Source: Thermoguttaceae bacterium (GTDB lineage: Bacteria > Planctomycetota > Planctomycetia > Pirellulales > Thermoguttaceae). From it: 64,000 bases of DNA. The first letter of the stretch is position 1; every line of letters starts with the position of its first letter. Of this stretch, positions 18,325-25,403 are shown piece by piece. The position numbers and the translations under genes were made by a program. The notes under the pieces were generated by a model. The model did no database searches, was not told the DNA's origin, and saw only the letters and a list, made by a program, of their open reading frames with translations. The stretch spans positions 38,448 to 102,447 of the forward strand of contig JAFRXD010000082.1 in assembly GCA_017441605.1 (NCBI GenBank), read 5' to 3'.

Positions 18325-18783
18325 ATGAAAAAATTCTTTTGCGCCGTCGTCGCGCTTTGCCTCGTCGCTCCCCTCGTCGGATGCGAGAAGAAACCGGACG
18401 GTCTACCGAAATTAACCCCCGTTACCGTAACGATTAAACAGGACGGAAAACCGCTCGCCGACGCCAACGTCTCCTTCTTCGCCCAAACCGAGGCGAACAA
18501 GAAATGGGTCGCGGGAGGAACGACCGACGCCCAAGGCGTCATCGAAGTGATGACGATGGGAAAATACAAAGGCATGGTCGCCGACACGTTCAAAGTTACC
18601 GTGATGAAGACTTTGATCGAGAATCCCCAACTGAAAGAGGACGATCCCCCGGGAGATTTCTATTCCCTCGTCGATAAAAAATATATGACCGAGGCGACCA
18701 CCGATCTCACGATCGAAGTCTCCGGATCCGGCCCCTTGACGTTCGATCTCGACGTCGGTCCCGAGGTCAAAGAGAAGCAATAA
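18325..18783 (+). CDS. Small lipoprotein with transthyretin-like fold
   Basis: A 152-aa lipoprotein. The ATG at 18325 after AGGAATCG is chosen because it opens a clean signal peptide MKKFFCAVVALCLVAPLVGC with lipobox LVGC; the frame is open further upstream but without a signal. The mature part looks like a carboxypeptidase-regulatory/transthyretin-like beta-sandwich: VTVTIKQDGKPLADANVSFF, GTTDAQGVIEVMT, then a threonine-rich end. Planctomycetes commonly place such a protein just after a DUF1559 prepilin, as here (108 bases). Function unknown; probably an envelope protein co-expressed with the prepilin. A strong hairpin follows at 18845. Confidence 0.7.
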   Translation: MKKFFCAVVALCLVAPLVGCEKKPDGLPKLTPVTVTIKQDGKPLADANVSFFAQTEANKKWVAGGTTDAQGVIEVMTMGKYKGMVADTFKVTVMKTLIENPQLKEDDPPGDFYSLVDKKYMTEATTDLTIEVSGSGPLTFDLDVGPEVKEKQ

Positions 18784-18811
18784 GCTCTCGCGTCGATTCT
18801 TTTCCCCGCGC

Positions 18812-18840
18812 TTGCGCTTTCGAGCGCGACGCGTTACAAT
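18812..18840 (+). promoter_or_regulatory. Candidate promoter before the metallophosphoesterase
   Basis: TTGCGC (18812-18817), a 17-nt spacer, TACAAT (18835-18840). The start point would fall at about 18846, at the foot of the hairpin that follows. Confidence 0.4.
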
Positions 18841-18844
18841 AAGA

Positions 18845-18883
18845 CGGACTTTTCCCTTCGGTTGGGAAAAGCCCGTTTTTTTT
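18845..18883 (+). terminator. Strong hairpin with T8, terminator or attenuator
   Basis: CGGACTTTTCCC (18845-18856) pairs with GGGAAAAGCCCG (18864-18875), one A/C mismatch, loop TTCGGTT, followed by eight T. It ends the prepilin-lipoprotein unit. Since a promoter-like sequence lies directly in front of it, it may also act on the metallophosphoesterase transcript. Confidence 0.8.
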
Positions 18884-18919
18884 ATCGCGTCCATTTTTCG
18901 TCAACTTTCGAGGCTCCCT

Positions 18920-20962
18920 ATGAACTCGCTCTCCGCGTCTCCGACCCTCTCTCGCCGCTCTTTTCTTCGGAACGGACTGGTGGGCGCGACGTTGCTTTGT
19001 CTACCGAGCAAAACGCTCTTCGCCTACGAGGCGAGCGCCGACCAAGCCGACAACGACGTCGTTCTCCGTTTCTCCGCCGCCAGCGACGTCCACTTCAAAA
19101 AGGATCCGAACACGCGAGAGGGCGTTCGGTTTCGTCATATGATTCAGTTTATGTACGAGTACTCCAAGAGTCAGAAATACGATAAATACGACGCGATGCT
19201 TTTCGCGGGAGACTTCTCCGACCACGGCTACCCGGAGGAGCTTCATAATTTCAAGCGAATTATGGACGAGGAGATCAAGCCGGGCACGGAGACGGTTCTG
19301 TGCATGGGGAACCACGAGTTCTACGGCGGGAATAAAAAGACGTGGGAGGAAATTTTTGAGCGCCCGTCGAACAAAGTCCACGAAGTCAACGGGTTCCGTT
19401 TCATCGGGCTCTCCCCCGACTGGGGCGTTTGGAAGGACGATATCGGACACGACCAAGACTACTTCTACGCCCGCGACTGGTACGAGAGCGAAATCAAAGC
19501 CGCTTGCGAGGCGTCCCCCGACAAGCCCGTCTTCCCTTTCCAGCATTACCATGTAACCTCCACCGTCTACGGAAGTCGCGCCGACGACCCTTGGGGCGTC
19601 AAAGATCTCTACGAGATTCTCCAGCGCTACCCGCGCGCAATTAATTTCTCCGGGCATTCCCACTACCCGCTCAACGACCCTCGGTCCGCGTGGCAGGGGC
19701 GCTTCACCGCGTTCGGAACCGGCGCGCTCACCTATATCGAGATGGGAAGCGAGGGCGGTCGATACGAGAAATTCCCGAAAGGGTATCTCGAGACCGCGCA
19801 ATTCTACGTCGTCGAAGTCCGCCGCGACAATAGCGTTATTCTTAAGCCGTACGACCTTAGTTGCGACGAGTTCTACGACTTCGTCTATATGGTCGCCGAG
19901 CCGGGCGCGATCGACAAATATACCTATACCGACGAGCGCTATCGAACCTCGGCGAAACCGGTTTGGGGCGAGGGCGCCGACGCCGTTTGCGAGGAAATCT
20001 ACTCCGACGGCGCCGTTCTGACCTTCCCGCAAGCGACCTGCAAAGATACCTTGCACAGCTATCGCGTCGACTTGCGCAAGAAGTACTTCGACAGCTGGGA
20101 GCCGATCCCCTCGCAGTACTTCTGGTCCGGCTACGTTCGCAAGTATCCGGCGAAGGAGAAGAAAATCGAACTCGCGCTCCCCGCCGAGGAGACCGAGTAC
20201 AAGGCGGAAATCGTCGCCCTCAATCCCTTCTTTAGGGAGAGCGAGCAAAAATTAACCGCCGAGTTCAAAACCCTCGCCGACGAGTACGCGCAAGTCGATA
20301 AAAACGCCCCTTGTCCCGAGCCGAACTTCCTCGACTTCCGTTTCGACGGCGAGACCCCCGTCAACGCTCCCGTCAACGGGTTCAAAAAACAGCGCGAGCC
20401 GCAAACGTTCGGGGAGCCGAAAATCGTTCGCGTTCCGGAGGCCGACGGCGCTTTCGCGATGAAATTCAACGGGGACGAGCAGTACTGCAAAGTCCAATTC
20501 GGCGCTCGCGAGTACAAGAAATTATCTTGCGCGACGTTGGCGGCGAAATTTATTCTCGACGATTACCCCGTCAAGGACAACGCCGATATTATCGGGAACA
20601 CCCAAAACGCCGGAATCACTTTTGAAATCGACCGCGCGACGAAGCATTTGAGCTTCTGGGCGAACGTCGACGGAAAGTACGCCATTTTGAAGACCCCCGT
20701 CGAGCCCGGCGTTTTGCATAACGTTTTCGGAACCTACGACGGAAAAGTCGCGGTTCTCTACCTCGACGGCAAAGAGGTCGCGCGACAAGAAGCCCCCGGA
20801 AAACTGAAGCATCCCGCCGAGCCCGATCTTCAAGCGTTCTGCGTCGGAGCCGACGTAACCTCCGGAGGAAGAGGCGGCAACTGCTTTAACGGAAAGATTT
20901 TCCGCGCCAGCGTCTTTAATTGGGCCCTGACCCCCGAGCAGGTCGCCAACTTGTCCAAGTAA
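18920..20962 (+). CDS. Tat-exported metallophosphoesterase with C-terminal LamG-like domain
   Basis: A 680-aa protein. The ATG at 18920 follows GAGG and gives a twin-arginine signal, SRRSFLRNGLVGATLLCLP; longer frames lack one. Calcineurin-like phosphoesterase motifs are in order: ASDVHFKK (DxH), FAGDFSDHG, MGNHEFYGG, QHYHVTS and NFSGHSHYPLND. They would bind two metal ions for phosphoester hydrolysis. A middle beta-domain spans ~350-480, and residues ~520-680 form a concanavalin/LamG-like module with FNGKIFRASVFNWALT near the end. Substrate unknown; a nucleotide, phospholipid or polysaccharide-linked phosphate is possible. Location is periplasm or surface. Confidence 0.75.
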   Translation: MNSLSASPTLSRRSFLRNGLVGATLLCLPSKTLFAYEASADQADNDVVLRFSAASDVHFKKDPNTREGVRFRHMIQFMYEYSKSQKYDKYDAMLFAGDFSDHGYPEELHNFKRIMDEEIKPGTETVLCMGNHEFYGGNKKTWEEIFERPSNKVHEVNGFRFIGLSPDWGVWKDDIGHDQDYFYARDWYESEIKAACEASPDKPVFPFQHYHVTSTVYGSRADDPWGVKDLYEILQRYPRAINFSGHSHYPLNDPRSAWQGRFTAFGTGALTYIEMGSEGGRYEKFPKGYLETAQFYVVEVRRDNSVILKPYDLSCDEFYDFVYMVAEPGAIDKYTYTDERYRTSAKPVWGEGADAVCEEIYSDGAVLTFPQATCKDTLHSYRVDLRKKYFDSWEPIPSQYFWSGYVRKYPAKEKKIELALPAEETEYKAEIVALNPFFRESEQKLTAEFKTLADEYAQVDKNAPCPEPNFLDFRFDGETPVNAPVNGFKKQREPQTFGEPKIVRVPEADGAFAMKFNGDEQYCKVQFGAREYKKLSCATLAAKFILDDYPVKDNADIIGNTQNAGITFEIDRATKHLSFWANVDGKYAILKTPVEPGVLHNVFGTYDGKVAVLYLDGKEVARQEAPGKLKHPAEPDLQAFCVGADVTSGGRGGNCFNGKIFRASVFNWALTPEQVANLSK

Positions 20963-20970
20963 GCGAGAAA

Positions 20971-21010
20971 GCCCCGGGGAGTCCGCGATTCCTCGGGGCG
21001 ACTCTTTGTT
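20971..21010 (+). terminator. Terminator after the metallophosphoesterase
   Basis: GCCCCG-g-GGA (20971-20980) pairs with TCC-t-CGGGGC (20990-20999), followed by ACTCTTTGTTT. The T run is imperfect. Confidence 0.55.
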
Positions 21011-21041
21011 TGTCAACTATTAAACGATTCAAAGTTGACAA
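21010..21041 (+). promoter_or_regulatory. BirA operator of bioB-birA
   Basis: TTGTCAACT (21010-21018), 14 bases, AGTTGACAA (21033-21041); the halves are exact reverse complements. Known BirA sites have the form TTGTAAACC-N14/15-GGTTTACAA, so length, spacing and the TTGT/ACAA ends fit. The right half contains the -35 box, so bound BirA would block polymerase. The regulated operon encodes biotin synthase and BirA with a DNA-binding domain. Confidence 0.75.
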
Positions 21042-21063
21042 TTTGTCGACTCCGCGCTACAAT
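21035..21063 (+). promoter_or_regulatory. Promoter of bioB-birA
   Basis: TTGACA (21035-21040), exactly 17 bases, TACAAT (21058-21063). Transcription would start near 21070, leaving about 38 bases before the bioB ATG at 21108. Confidence 0.75.
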
Positions 21064-21107
21064 AAAGCAAACGATATATGATCGACTGGCGCAAGAAGGA
21101 GCGAACT

Positions 21108-22094
21108 ATGAGTCTCGACTTGAATTCCCTCGCGGCGGAAATTATCGCCGGACGGCGTTTAACTCGCGCCGACGACTTGGCCTTGCTTTTGGAAACCGAC
21201 CTCCGCGCGCTTTGCGAGAGCGCCGATCGGATCCGCGCCGCGCTCGTCGGCGACAGGGTCGATCTCTGCGCGATTATCGCCGCGCGAGGGGGAGGATGTC
21301 CCGAGGACTGCAAGTACTGCGCGCAATCGGCGAGGAATCGCGCGAACTTCGCGCCTTTTCCGTTCCGTTCGGAACCCGAGATTCTCGCGGCGTTCGACGC
21401 GTCGGCGAAAAACGGCGTCGATCGGTTTTCCCTCGTCGCGTCCGGTCGCGCGCTTACCGGAGAGGAGTTCGAGCGCGCCCTGAGCGCTTGCGAGGCGATG
21501 CGAAAACGAGGCGGGGTAAAGCGCTGCGCCTCGATGGGATTTCTGACGAAACAACAATTGGAGCGCCTCCGCGACGCCGGGGTTTCCTCCTACCACTGCA
21601 ATATCGAGACTTCGCGCCGCTATTTCCCGAGCGTCTGCTCGACCCATTCGTTCGACCAAAAGCTCGCGGTTCTCGAGCGCGTCAAGGAGGTCGGATTGCG
21701 GCTCTGCTCCGGCGGAATCGTCGGCATGGGCGAGACTTGGGAAGACCGAATCGATATGGCCCTGACTCTCGCGGAGTATCGCGTCGACTCGATCCCGATC
21801 AACGTTCTGATCCCCATCGAGGGGACCCCGTTCGAGAATCTTCCGAGAATGACCGAGCCCGATATCCTACGAACCGTCGCGATCTTTCGCTGGCTTAATC
21901 CGAGCGCCGATATACGCTTGGCGGCGGGGCGCGGCCTTTTGCCCAATTCCGGCGAGCCCGCCTTTCGCGCCGGCGCCTCCGCCGCGATCGTCGGCGATAT
22001 GCTTTCGACCGAAGCTTGCGCCTCGATTCGAGCCGACCGCGCCGTTCTCGACTCGCTCGGGCGCGACCTCAAACCTTTGCCAACCTTGAACTAA
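21108..22094 (+). CDS. bioB: Biotin synthase
   Basis: A 328-aa radical-SAM enzyme inserting sulphur into dethiobiotin, the last step of biotin synthesis. The radical-SAM cluster is GGGCPEDCKYCAQS (CxxxCxxC) near residue 65. Other marks are GMGETWEDRIDMA and IPINVLIPIEGTPF, then DIRLAAGRG near the end, where BioB carries the Arg that contacts the [2Fe-2S] cluster. I chose the ATG at 21108, eight bases after AAGGAG; an in-frame ATG at 21078 would leave only a few leader bases and has no ribosome site. It is first in an operon with birA, 15 bases upstream of it. Confidence 0.92.
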   Translation: MSLDLNSLAAEIIAGRRLTRADDLALLLETDLRALCESADRIRAALVGDRVDLCAIIAARGGGCPEDCKYCAQSARNRANFAPFPFRSEPEILAAFDASAKNGVDRFSLVASGRALTGEEFERALSACEAMRKRGGVKRCASMGFLTKQQLERLRDAGVSSYHCNIETSRRYFPSVCSTHSFDQKLAVLERVKEVGLRLCSGGIVGMGETWEDRIDMALTLAEYRVDSIPINVLIPIEGTPFENLPRMTEPDILRTVAIFRWLNPSADIRLAAGRGLLPNSGEPAFRAGASAAIVGDMLSTEACASIRADRAVLDSLGRDLKPLPTLN

Positions 22095-22109
22095 ATCGAG
22101 GATAGAAAA

Positions 22110-23171
22110 ATGCGCGGCGACAACGTTAAATCTCGCGTTCTCTCCGAACTCGCGCGCGAAAAGGGCGCTCGAGTCTCCGGGCAAGAGCTCGCCGACTCTC
22201 TCGGCGTTACTCGAGCCGCCGTCTGGAAGGCGATCGAAAAGCTGCGCGAGGAAGGCGTTCCGATCGACGGAGCCTCCAATAAGGGGTATCTCCTCGATCC
22301 CGCCGCCGACGTCCTCGCCGAGGGCGCGGTTCGACCCCGTTTGTCCTCCGGCGCCAACCCTTTTTACTCCGAGCTGATCTTTCTCAAAGAGACGACCTCG
22401 ACAAACGACGTTTTGCGCGAGGAGCGCTTCGCCGCGACCCCCCAAGCCGTCGTCGTTTGCGCCGAGCGCCAGACCGCGGGTCGGGGGCGCTACGGGCGGA
22501 CCTTCCAATCCCCTCGCGGCTCCGGGCTTTATTTCAGCCTCCTCCTGCGACCGAATCGCGAAATCGAGGCCGCCGTTCTCGTTACCGCCGTCGCCGCCGT
22601 CGCCGGAGCGAGAGCCTGCGAAAAAATCGCTCCGAATCGCGCGACCGGTGACGTTAAAATCAAGTGGGTCAACGACCTCTATCTCGACGGCAAAAAGATC
22701 TGCGGCGTCCTCACCGAGGGAACCGTCTCCGCCGAGACCCGAAAAATGGAGCGCGCGATTCTCGGGGTCGGATTCAACTTGACCGTCGATCCAAAAGACT
22801 TTCCCCCCGAGTTAGTCGACCGCGTCGGAGGGCTTTTCCCGATTCCCGCGCCCCCCGGCGCTCGAGCCGCGCTTTTGGCGGCGTTTCTAGATGAGTTCCG
22901 CGCCCTCTACGACCCTCTCTTTGTCTCCGACGATCCAACGCGCCGCGCCGAGGCGAGGGAGTCGCTCCTCCGCGAGTACCGCGACCGCCAGCTCCTCGTC
23001 GGCGAGAGAATCGAAGTCGCCGAGCGACTCGACCCCGACGCCAAGCCCCGACTCGCGACCGCCCTCGGCGTCGACGACGATTTCAGGCTGCTCGTCGCCT
23101 ATGACGACGATCGCGGCAGGGTCGTCGCGCTCAACGGGGAAGAGGCGCGCGTCGCCGGGGCCCGACGCTAA
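22110..23171 (+). CDS. birA: Bifunctional biotin-protein ligase / biotin operon repressor
   Basis: A 353-aa protein. Residues ~5-65 are a winged helix: SGQELADSLGVTRAAVWKAIEKLREEGVPIDG, ending KGYLL. The ligase follows, with LKETTSTND near 95, the biotinyl-AMP loop ERQTAGRGRYGRTF near 120-130, SGLYFSLLLRP, KIKWVNDLYLDGKKICGVLTE near 190 and a C-terminal SH3-like domain from ~295. The helix-turn-helix means it can act as a repressor as well as biotinylate acetyl-CoA carboxylase. The operator at 21010 is then its expected site, giving autoregulation. The ATG follows GAGG. Stop is six bases from an antisense Rpn remnant. Confidence 0.93.
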   Translation: MRGDNVKSRVLSELAREKGARVSGQELADSLGVTRAAVWKAIEKLREEGVPIDGASNKGYLLDPAADVLAEGAVRPRLSSGANPFYSELIFLKETTSTNDVLREERFAATPQAVVVCAERQTAGRGRYGRTFQSPRGSGLYFSLLLRPNREIEAAVLVTAVAAVAGARACEKIAPNRATGDVKIKWVNDLYLDGKKICGVLTEGTVSAETRKMERAILGVGFNLTVDPKDFPPELVDRVGGLFPIPAPPGARAALLAAFLDEFRALYDPLFVSDDPTRRAEARESLLREYRDRQLLVGERIEVAERLDPDAKPRLATALGVDDDFRLLVAYDDDRGRVVALNGEEARVAGARR

Positions 23172-23177
23172 ACGGCG

Positions 23178-23537
23178 CTATCGCTCCAACGCGAGCCCCG
23201 CGGTCGCCTTTTGGAATTGCGGGACGGTCATTTTCGCGCGTTTCGCGGCTTTGGCTATCGTTATATCGCCGTCTTGAACGAGCTCAAAGAGAATTTCGAG
23301 TCTGCCGGCGCTTCGCGCCTCGTCCCGAACCTCGTTGCGAACCTCTTCGCGGACTTTGTCTCGAATCTCGTTGCGAACCTCTTTGCGGACTTCGTCCCGA
23401 ATTTCGTCCTTTATTTGTCTTATCGCCCGTCGACGCAATGCGTTGCGCTCGTCGATTTCTTGGGCGGCTCGCTCGAGCGCCGTTTGGCGAATAATGCGTC
23501 GTCGACTTTTGATAAGCGGGGCCATAACGTCTCTCAA
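23178..23537 (-). pseudogene. Rpn-family nuclease remnant, C-terminal part only
   Basis: 119 codons matching the C-terminal third of the intact gene at 23775-25028: RRIIRQTALERAAQEIDERN is nearly identical, then a degenerate helical repeat (KDEIRDEVRKEVRNEIRD) and DGDITIAKAAKRAKMTVPQF. The catalytic PD-(D/E)XK region is missing. Only a TTG at 23537 or an ATG at 23525 could start it, and homology ends just before a TAA upstream. A structured repeat (copy A) begins about 16 bases beyond the break. I take it as a decayed duplicate of its neighbour; expression as a small DNA-binding-like protein cannot be excluded. Confidence 0.75.
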
Positions 23538-23553
23538 TTTCTTTTAAACCGCG

Positions 23554-23640
23554 CGCCCGCCGAGGACGGGTCTTGTTTTGTCGTCGCAACGCGGCGAACG
23601 ACGCTCCCCCGTTGGTCGCTAGACTCTATTGGTCTTAACG
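23554..23640 (+). repeat. Dispersed structured repeat, copy A (degenerate)
   Basis: Carries the CCCGCC-GAG-GACGGG hairpin, TCTTGTTTTG, then CCGTTGGTCGCTAG and TTGGTCTTAAC, in the order seen in copy B; the AAC hairpin is lost. It lies directly at the broken 5' end of the Rpn remnant. The remaining sequence 23641-23774 shows no gene. Confidence 0.65.
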
Positions 23641-23774
23641 GCGCCCATTGATCCTTTGAATAACAAACTTCGCGCGACCGATTTGTTTGACCGACCGAGC
23701 TGAAGCGCGAACAAAAGAGCATTCGACGCCCCGACCGCGGCGGAAGCGCGAATCGCTCGCCCGGCGCGAACCGA

Positions 23775-25028
23775 TCAATCTAGCGCGAGCGCCGCGGTCG
23801 CTTTTTTGAATTGCGGGACGGTCATATGCGCGCGTTTCGCGGCTTTGGCTATGGTTATATCGCCGTCTTGAACGAGCTCAAAGAGAATTCCGAGTCTGCC
23901 GGCGCTTAGCGCCTCGTCGCGAACCTCGTCGCGAACTTCGTCGCGAACCTCGTCGCGAACTTCGTCGCGAACTTCGTCGCGAACCTCGTCGCGAACTTCG
24001 TCGCGAACTTCGTCGCGAACTTCGTCGCGAACTTCGTCGCGAACTTCGTCGCGAACTTCGTCGCGAACTTCGTCGCGAACCTCGTCGCGAACCTCGTCGC
24101 GAACCTCGTCCTTAATTTGTTTTAGCGCTCGTCGGCGCAAGGAGTTGCGCTCGTCGATCTCTTGAGCGGCTCGTTCGAGCGCGGTTTGACGAATAATGCG
24201 TCGTTGTCCCTTCGTAAATGTGCTCATAACTTCCCTCAAATTCCTTAAACCTGGCGTGACGGCTTCAAGCTCGTCGCGCTCTTCTTTGCTCATTTTAGAA
24301 TAATTTCCAATGACTCGTTGCCAGTTTTTCAACTCGGGCGCCAACTCCCCGGTCGGCGTTTCCCCGTCCCTTGGAATACGGACGAGAAGATATTTTACGG
24401 GACCCAGTTCCTCGCTATCGTCGGCGTCAAAGTAGTGATGCGAACAGGAAAACCAAACGTTCTCTTTACCCTTTTTACCGGGGAAAAGAGGCTCGCGAAT
24501 AAACGCGACGCAAAGAACCGTATCGAGATTTTCAAACCCTTGCCCTTTGTCCAATTGATTCGCGTAGGCGCGACAACCGTAATAGGAAAGGCGTTTGAAA
24601 AAGAGTTTGTCGTGGTACGATTGCATTTCAACGACGAACCGTTTTCCAGTCTGATCTTCAACTAGGAGATCGAGAAACGTTTCCTTGCCCTCGTTCTTCC
24701 CCCTGAGTTGAACGGGACTAAGATGCGTCAGACTAACGATCGGCGGCAATTTCGCTTGCGCGAGCACGGCGTTGAGGACCCCCATTAGCGCTTCCTTTGC
24801 GTCTTCGCGACCTAAAATCGAGCGAAACGCCGAGTCGTAGTGTAGGTCGATCCAGACCTCGTCGGAAAGTTTGCAACCGAGTTCCTTATCGATTTGCTCG
24901 ACTTGTTCCTCGCGATCGGTTTTATTTGTCCTCTTGGACGCACCGACCTTTTGGGCGCGTTTCTTCGCCCTCGAGTCCCGATTGAGAGACTCGCTCGTCT
25001 CGCTCTCGATTTTGCTTCTTTTTGCCAT
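23775..25028 (-). CDS. Rpn-family PD-(D/E)XK nuclease / putative transposase
   Basis: A 417-aa protein. The frame is open to 25217, but the ATG at 25028 follows AAGGAGGG and is followed by MAKRSKIES. Residues ~1-45 are basic and charged. The nuclease core holds LGREDAKEALMGVLNAVL, then FLDLLVEDQTGKRFVVEMQ, where Asp and the ExQ motif are those of Rpn (recombination-promoting nuclease, PDDEXK_2) proteins. After ~320 comes a long helix of DEVR repeats coded by sixteen 12-bp units, then SAGRLGILFELVQDGDITIAKAAKRAHMTVPQF, a helix-turn-helix-like tail. Rpn proteins of E. coli cut DNA and raise recombination; here the role is unknown. A broken sibling lies immediately downstream. Confidence 0.8.
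   Translation of the reverse strand: MAKRSKIESETSESLNRDSRAKKRAQKVGASKRTNKTDREEQVEQIDKELGCKLSDEVWIDLHYDSAFRSILGREDAKEALMGVLNAVLAQAKLPPIVSLTHLSPVQLRGKNEGKETFLDLLVEDQTGKRFVVEMQSYHDKLFFKRLSYYGCRAYANQLDKGQGFENLDTVLCVAFIREPLFPGKKGKENVWFSCSHHYFDADDSEELGPVKYLLVRIPRDGETPTGELAPELKNWQRVIGNYSKMSKEERDELEAVTPGLRNLREVMSTFTKGQRRIIRQTALERAAQEIDERNSLRRRALKQIKDEVRDEVRDEVRDEVRDEVRDEVRDEVRDEVRDEVRDEVRDEVRDEVRDEVRDEVRDEVRDEVRDEALSAGRLGILFELVQDGDITIAKAAKRAHMTVPQFKKATAALALD
23917..24108 (-). repeat. 12-bp tandem repeat, 16 units, coding (DEVR)n
   Basis: Sixteen units of TCGCGAAC(C/T)TCG in exact register, within the Rpn gene, encoding a run of DEVR. Third-base C/T variation is the only difference between units. Length changes of one unit keep the frame, so helix length can vary between strains. 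Confidence 0.9.
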
Positions 25029-25250
25029 TCGTCCCTCCTTCATTTGCCGAGCCTCGAGCGCCCGGCGCTCCCCCATTATACCCATGGGCTCCTTCCGCGT
25101 CAAGAAACGCCGTTGGTTTGTCGGCTCGCGACCCCAAGCGTCTCGCGGCTCGAATCGCCGAACCGGCTCCAACGCGCGCCCCCGCGAAGAGAAATTCGAA
25201 AAATACCCCCTTTTCAACTCGCGGAGCTCGTTTATAATGCGTTGTCGAAA

Positions 25251-25336
25251 GCCGAAGTGGCGGAATTGGCAGACGCGCTAGGTTCAGGTCCTAGTCCTCG
25301 TAACTGGGGGTGAAGGTTCGAGTCCTTTCTTCGGCA
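25251..25336 (+). tRNA. tRNA-Leu (anticodon CAG)
   Basis: Acceptor GCCGAAG (25251-25257) pairs with CTTCGGC (25329-25335), discriminator A. Anticodon stem CTAGG/CCTAG encloses TTCAGGT, giving anticodon CAG for CUG codons. A long variable arm (class II) and T loop TTCGAGT are present. CCA is not encoded. A perfect -10 TATAAT lies at 25233-25238 with a poor -35 (TTTTCA, 25211-25216). Confidence 0.95.
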
Positions 25337-25341
25337 TAGCG

Positions 25342-25378
25342 AAACGCGGGCGGCGAAAAGCCGAGTCCCGCGTTTTTT
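25342..25378 (+). terminator. Terminator of tRNA-Leu
   Basis: AAACGCGGG (25342-25350) with CCCGCGTTT (25367-25375), inner GGC/GCC stem, followed by a T run. Confidence 0.8.
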
Positions 25379-25403
25379 ATTGGCTCCGGAGCCGCGAGGG
25401 CGG

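Noticed and set aside
21078..21107. Upstream ATG start of bioB
   Set aside because: It has no ribosome site and would lie within ~8 bases of the predicted transcript start; the ATG at 21108 has AAGGAG at good spacing.
23917..24108. Regular short repeats resembling a CRISPR array
   Set aside because: The 12-bp units are contiguous without spacers and in frame within a gene, so they are a coding tandem repeat.
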